Assembly (NCBI GenBank): GCA_947625645.1
Contig: CANQPE010000038.1
Coordinates: 1-41,903, forward strand
Source: an uncultured Clostridia bacterium
GTDB taxonomy: Bacteria > Bacillota > Clostridia > TANB77 > CAG-508
DNA: 41,903 nt
Reading direction: 5' to 3'
Of this stretch, positions 40,088 through 41,903 are shown one piece after another (the stretch's first letter is position 1; each line of letters opens with the position of its first letter). The notes beneath the pieces are model-generated. The model did no database searches. It was given only the letters and a program-made list of their open reading frames with translations, and was not told the DNA's origin. The position numbers and the translations under genes were made by a program.

Positions 40088-40525
40088 ATGTTAATTCGAA
40101 TTGAAAAATCTTTCATGATTGGTATGATTGTATTGATGTTACTCTCTCTTGCCACTTCTGTTTTTGCTGTTTCTTCTGACAATACAATTGATAATGAGCA
40201 AATGGTAAACCCAATGTCGATTTCGAATGAAACAGAAAATGTTGTTGCAACAAATGAAAGCACAAACACATTTGAAAGTACTACCAACACAAATTCATTT
40301 GAAAATAATACTAATACAAATTCTTCCAGAAATACCACATCTAATGAAACTACACCAACTTCATATGCTAACTATACTGGTGTTCCTGATACATCAGCAA
40401 GCGTATCCAGTTTTGTACCATCTTCTGACTTAAGTTTAGCCGATATTTTGAATATTTTGTTAATCGTTGTTGGTGTGTTATTAGTTTTGTTAGCCATTGC
40501 TATTTTAATTAAATTAAAACGATAA
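40088..40525 (+). CDS. Secreted Asn/Thr/Ser-rich protein with C-terminal TM anchor
   Basis: RBS AGGAGG; signal peptide MLIRIEKSFMIGMIVLMLLSLATSVFA; low-complexity NESTNTFESTTNTNSFENNTNTNSS; TM ILNILLIVVGVLLVLLAIAILIKLKR. Confidence 0.82.
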   Translation: MLIRIEKSFMIGMIVLMLLSLATSVFAVSSDNTIDNEQMVNPMSISNETENVVATNESTNTFESTTNTNSFENNTNTNSSRNTTSNETTPTSYANYTGVPDTSASVSSFVPSSDLSLADILNILLIVVGVLLVLLAIAILIKLKR

Positions 40526-40530
40526 ATTTT

Positions 40531-40563
40531 TTAAGTCCAAATTCCATTTTTTGGACTTTTTTC
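40531..40563 (+). terminator. Rho-independent terminator
   Basis: AAGTCCAAA-ttccat-TTTGGACTT followed by a T run. Confidence 0.8.
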
Positions 40564-40655
40564 TTTATTTTGTATCATATTTATTTTTTTGTATGTATAT
40601 TTTTCTGCGATTTTTCAATACTAATAATATACATTTCAAAAAGGAGGATAATTTT

Positions 40656-41219
40656 ATGTACAGAAAATTATTTGCTATCATCAGTATGTTTGTTATTGCT
40701 ATTTTTTCTTTTTCAGTTGTTTTTGCTGCTGACAATAACAATGGTGGTATGTTACAAGATGCCGCAAATGGTATAAGAGATGCTGTTGGTGGTGCTGAAA
40801 ATGCAATTGAAGACGGTGCTAGAGATATTTCTAATGTTTCAAAAGATGCTACTGGAGGAGCTGAAAATGCTGCATCCAATGGATCAACAAATGGTGACAC
40901 AAACGGAAATTCTGGTGCAGGCGCAACTGACAATGGAAACTCAGACACAGGATCAAATGGAAATGGCAATGGTACTACAGGAACAAGTTCAAATGGCAAC
41001 GGCAATTCAGATATGGGTGCAACCGGTTCAACAAATGGTTCTAATGGAAATTCTGATTCATATACTGCAACAAGAACTAGTGCCGAATCTGGTACGACAT
41101 TTATGGGTATGAACGCAACTGCTTGGACATGGCTTATTATTGGCATTGTTGGTATTGCCATTGTTGCATTGGTTTGGTACTTTGGTACACAAACATCAAG
41201 TACAAACAACAGAGATTAA
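40656..41219 (+). CDS. Secreted Gly/Asn-rich protein with C-terminal TM anchor
   Basis: RBS AAGGAGG; signal peptide MYRKLFAIISMFVIAIFSFSVVFA; GNGNSDTGSNGNGNGTTG low-complexity; TM AWTWLIIGIVGIAIVALVWYFG. Start trimmed from the 40551 ORF. Confidence 0.82.
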   Translation: MYRKLFAIISMFVIAIFSFSVVFAADNNNGGMLQDAANGIRDAVGGAENAIEDGARDISNVSKDATGGAENAASNGSTNGDTNGNSGAGATDNGNSDTGSNGNGNGTTGTSSNGNGNSDMGATGSTNGSNGNSDSYTATRTSAESGTTFMGMNATAWTWLIIGIVGIAIVALVWYFGTQTSSTNNRD

Positions 41220-41229
41220 TCATAATCAT

Positions 41230-41265
41230 AACAGAAGTAGAATTATTTCTAACTTCTGTTTTTTT
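41230..41265 (+). terminator. Rho-independent terminator
   Basis: AACAGAAGTAGAA..TTCTAACTTCTGTT followed by TTTTTTT. Confidence 0.8.
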
Positions 41266-41267
41266 AT

Positions 41268-41296
41268 TTGCACTTCTTTGTATTTCGTGTTATACT
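41268..41296 (+). promoter_or_regulatory. Putative sigma-A promoter of smpB
   Basis: TTGCAC, 17-nt spacer, TATACT. Confidence 0.6.
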
Positions 41297-41356
41297 AATA
41301 AAAACAAAATAACATTTTCTAGCAAATAGATGGCTAAAAAATGGAAAGGAATGGAT

Positions 41357-41824
41357 ATGAAAATGGTGAATACAAAATTAATTAGTAAAAATCCTACTGC
41401 CTACCATAATTATACCATTGAAGATACTTTAGAAGCAGGTATTGTACTAAGTGGAACAGAAATCAAATCTATCAGACAAGGAAAAGTCAATTTAAAAGAT
41501 ACGTATGCCATTATAAAAAAAGGAGAAGTGTATGTCGTTGGTATGCACATTAGTCCCTATGACCATGGAAATATATTTAATAAAGATCCTCTTCGTGATA
41601 GAAAATTATTACTAAAAAAGCGCGAAATTATGAAGTTAATTGGTCTAACAAAACAAAAAGGCTACAGTCTAGTTCCTATTTCTCTATATTTTAAAGGTAG
41701 TTTTGTTAAAATGGAACTTGGTATTGGAAAAGGGAAAAAATTATATGACAAACGCCAAGAAATAGCAAAAAAAGATGCTGAAAGGCAAATCGCCCGTCAG
41801 CAATTCGGAAGAAATGTAGAATAG
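41357..41824 (+). CDS. smpB: SsrA-binding protein SmpB
   Basis: [85 protein letters not shown]; start trimmed to RBS-spaced ATG. Confidence 0.97.
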   Translation: MKMVNTKLISKNPTAYHNYTIEDTLEAGIVLSGTEIKSIRQGKVNLKDTYAIIKKGEVYVVGMHISPYDHGNIFNKDPLRDRKLLLKKREIMKLIGLTKQKGYSLVPISLYFKGSFVKMELGIGKGKKLYDKRQEIAKKDAERQIARQQFGRNVE

Positions 41825-41900
41825 TTTACGAGAGTATAGAAAAAGTTGTGTAAATAATCCTTCCGTGATAAAATAAAAAATATCAAGGAGGGATTTTTAC

Positions 41901-41903
41901 ATG
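41901..41903 (+). other. Start codon of a following CDS truncated by the window edge
   Basis: AAGGAGGGATTTTTACATG; possible promoter TTGTGT-17-TAAAAT at 41846-41874. Confidence 0.6.

Noticed and set aside
40072-40338. 88-aa minus-strand ORF opposite the Asn/Thr-rich protein gene
   Set aside because: Antisense shadow ORF without start signals.
40565-41209. 214-aa minus-strand ORF opposite the Gly/Asn-rich secreted protein gene
   Set aside because: Low-complexity Pro/Val/Ala/Phe antisense translation of the repeat-rich gene; no RBS. The plus-strand gene has RBS, signal peptide and TM.
41825-41900. Looked for ssrA (tmRNA) directly after smpB
   Set aside because: Only a promoter-like and RBS sequence leading to a new start codon; no tmRNA ends visible in the window.

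Overview
Low-GC Firmicutes/Clostridia-like chromosomal segment; the lineage is inferred from codon usage, RBSs and gene content only. Positions 1-12 kb are mostly housekeeping and accessory genes, nearly all on the minus strand: a frameshifted membrane protein, cytoplasmic GH13 alpha-amylase, enolase, RecN, LD-carboxypeptidase, a plus-strand DUF3298-like protein, MutY, tRNA-Ser(GGA), an ECF sigma/anti-sigma pair, and a frameshifted Rpn/PD-(D/E)XK transposase-nuclease. That last gene is flanked by two direct copies of a ~135 bp repeat and by a Walker-A ATPase remnant. Positions 12.6-39.9 kb form one collinear ~27 kb minus-strand Wzx/Wzy-type surface polysaccharide operon. It holds EpsC/PglF, a DegT aminotransferase, an ATP-grasp protein, a PglC-type phosphoglycosyl transferase, several glycosyltransferases (one frameshifted), CapE-CapF-CapG for UDP-L-FucNAc, Wzy, Wzx, CapA and a TupA-like ATP-grasp. 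The most interesting part is its 3' end: FkbH (HAD-IIIC) / acyl carrier protein / MaoC / SDR / MBOAT / SGNH-DltD-like. This looks like a Dlt-analogous system in which FkbH would replace the DltA adenylation enzyme, so that a glycerate-derived acyl group (glyceryl, or lactyl after processing) is loaded on the ACP and exported by the MBOAT/SGNH pair onto the polysaccharide. A second unusual point is an ATP-grasp gene in the slot where a PglD/EpsM N-acetyltransferase would be expected. Positions 40-41.9 kb, on the plus strand, encode two tandem secreted, low-complexity, C-terminally membrane-anchored proteins and SmpB.
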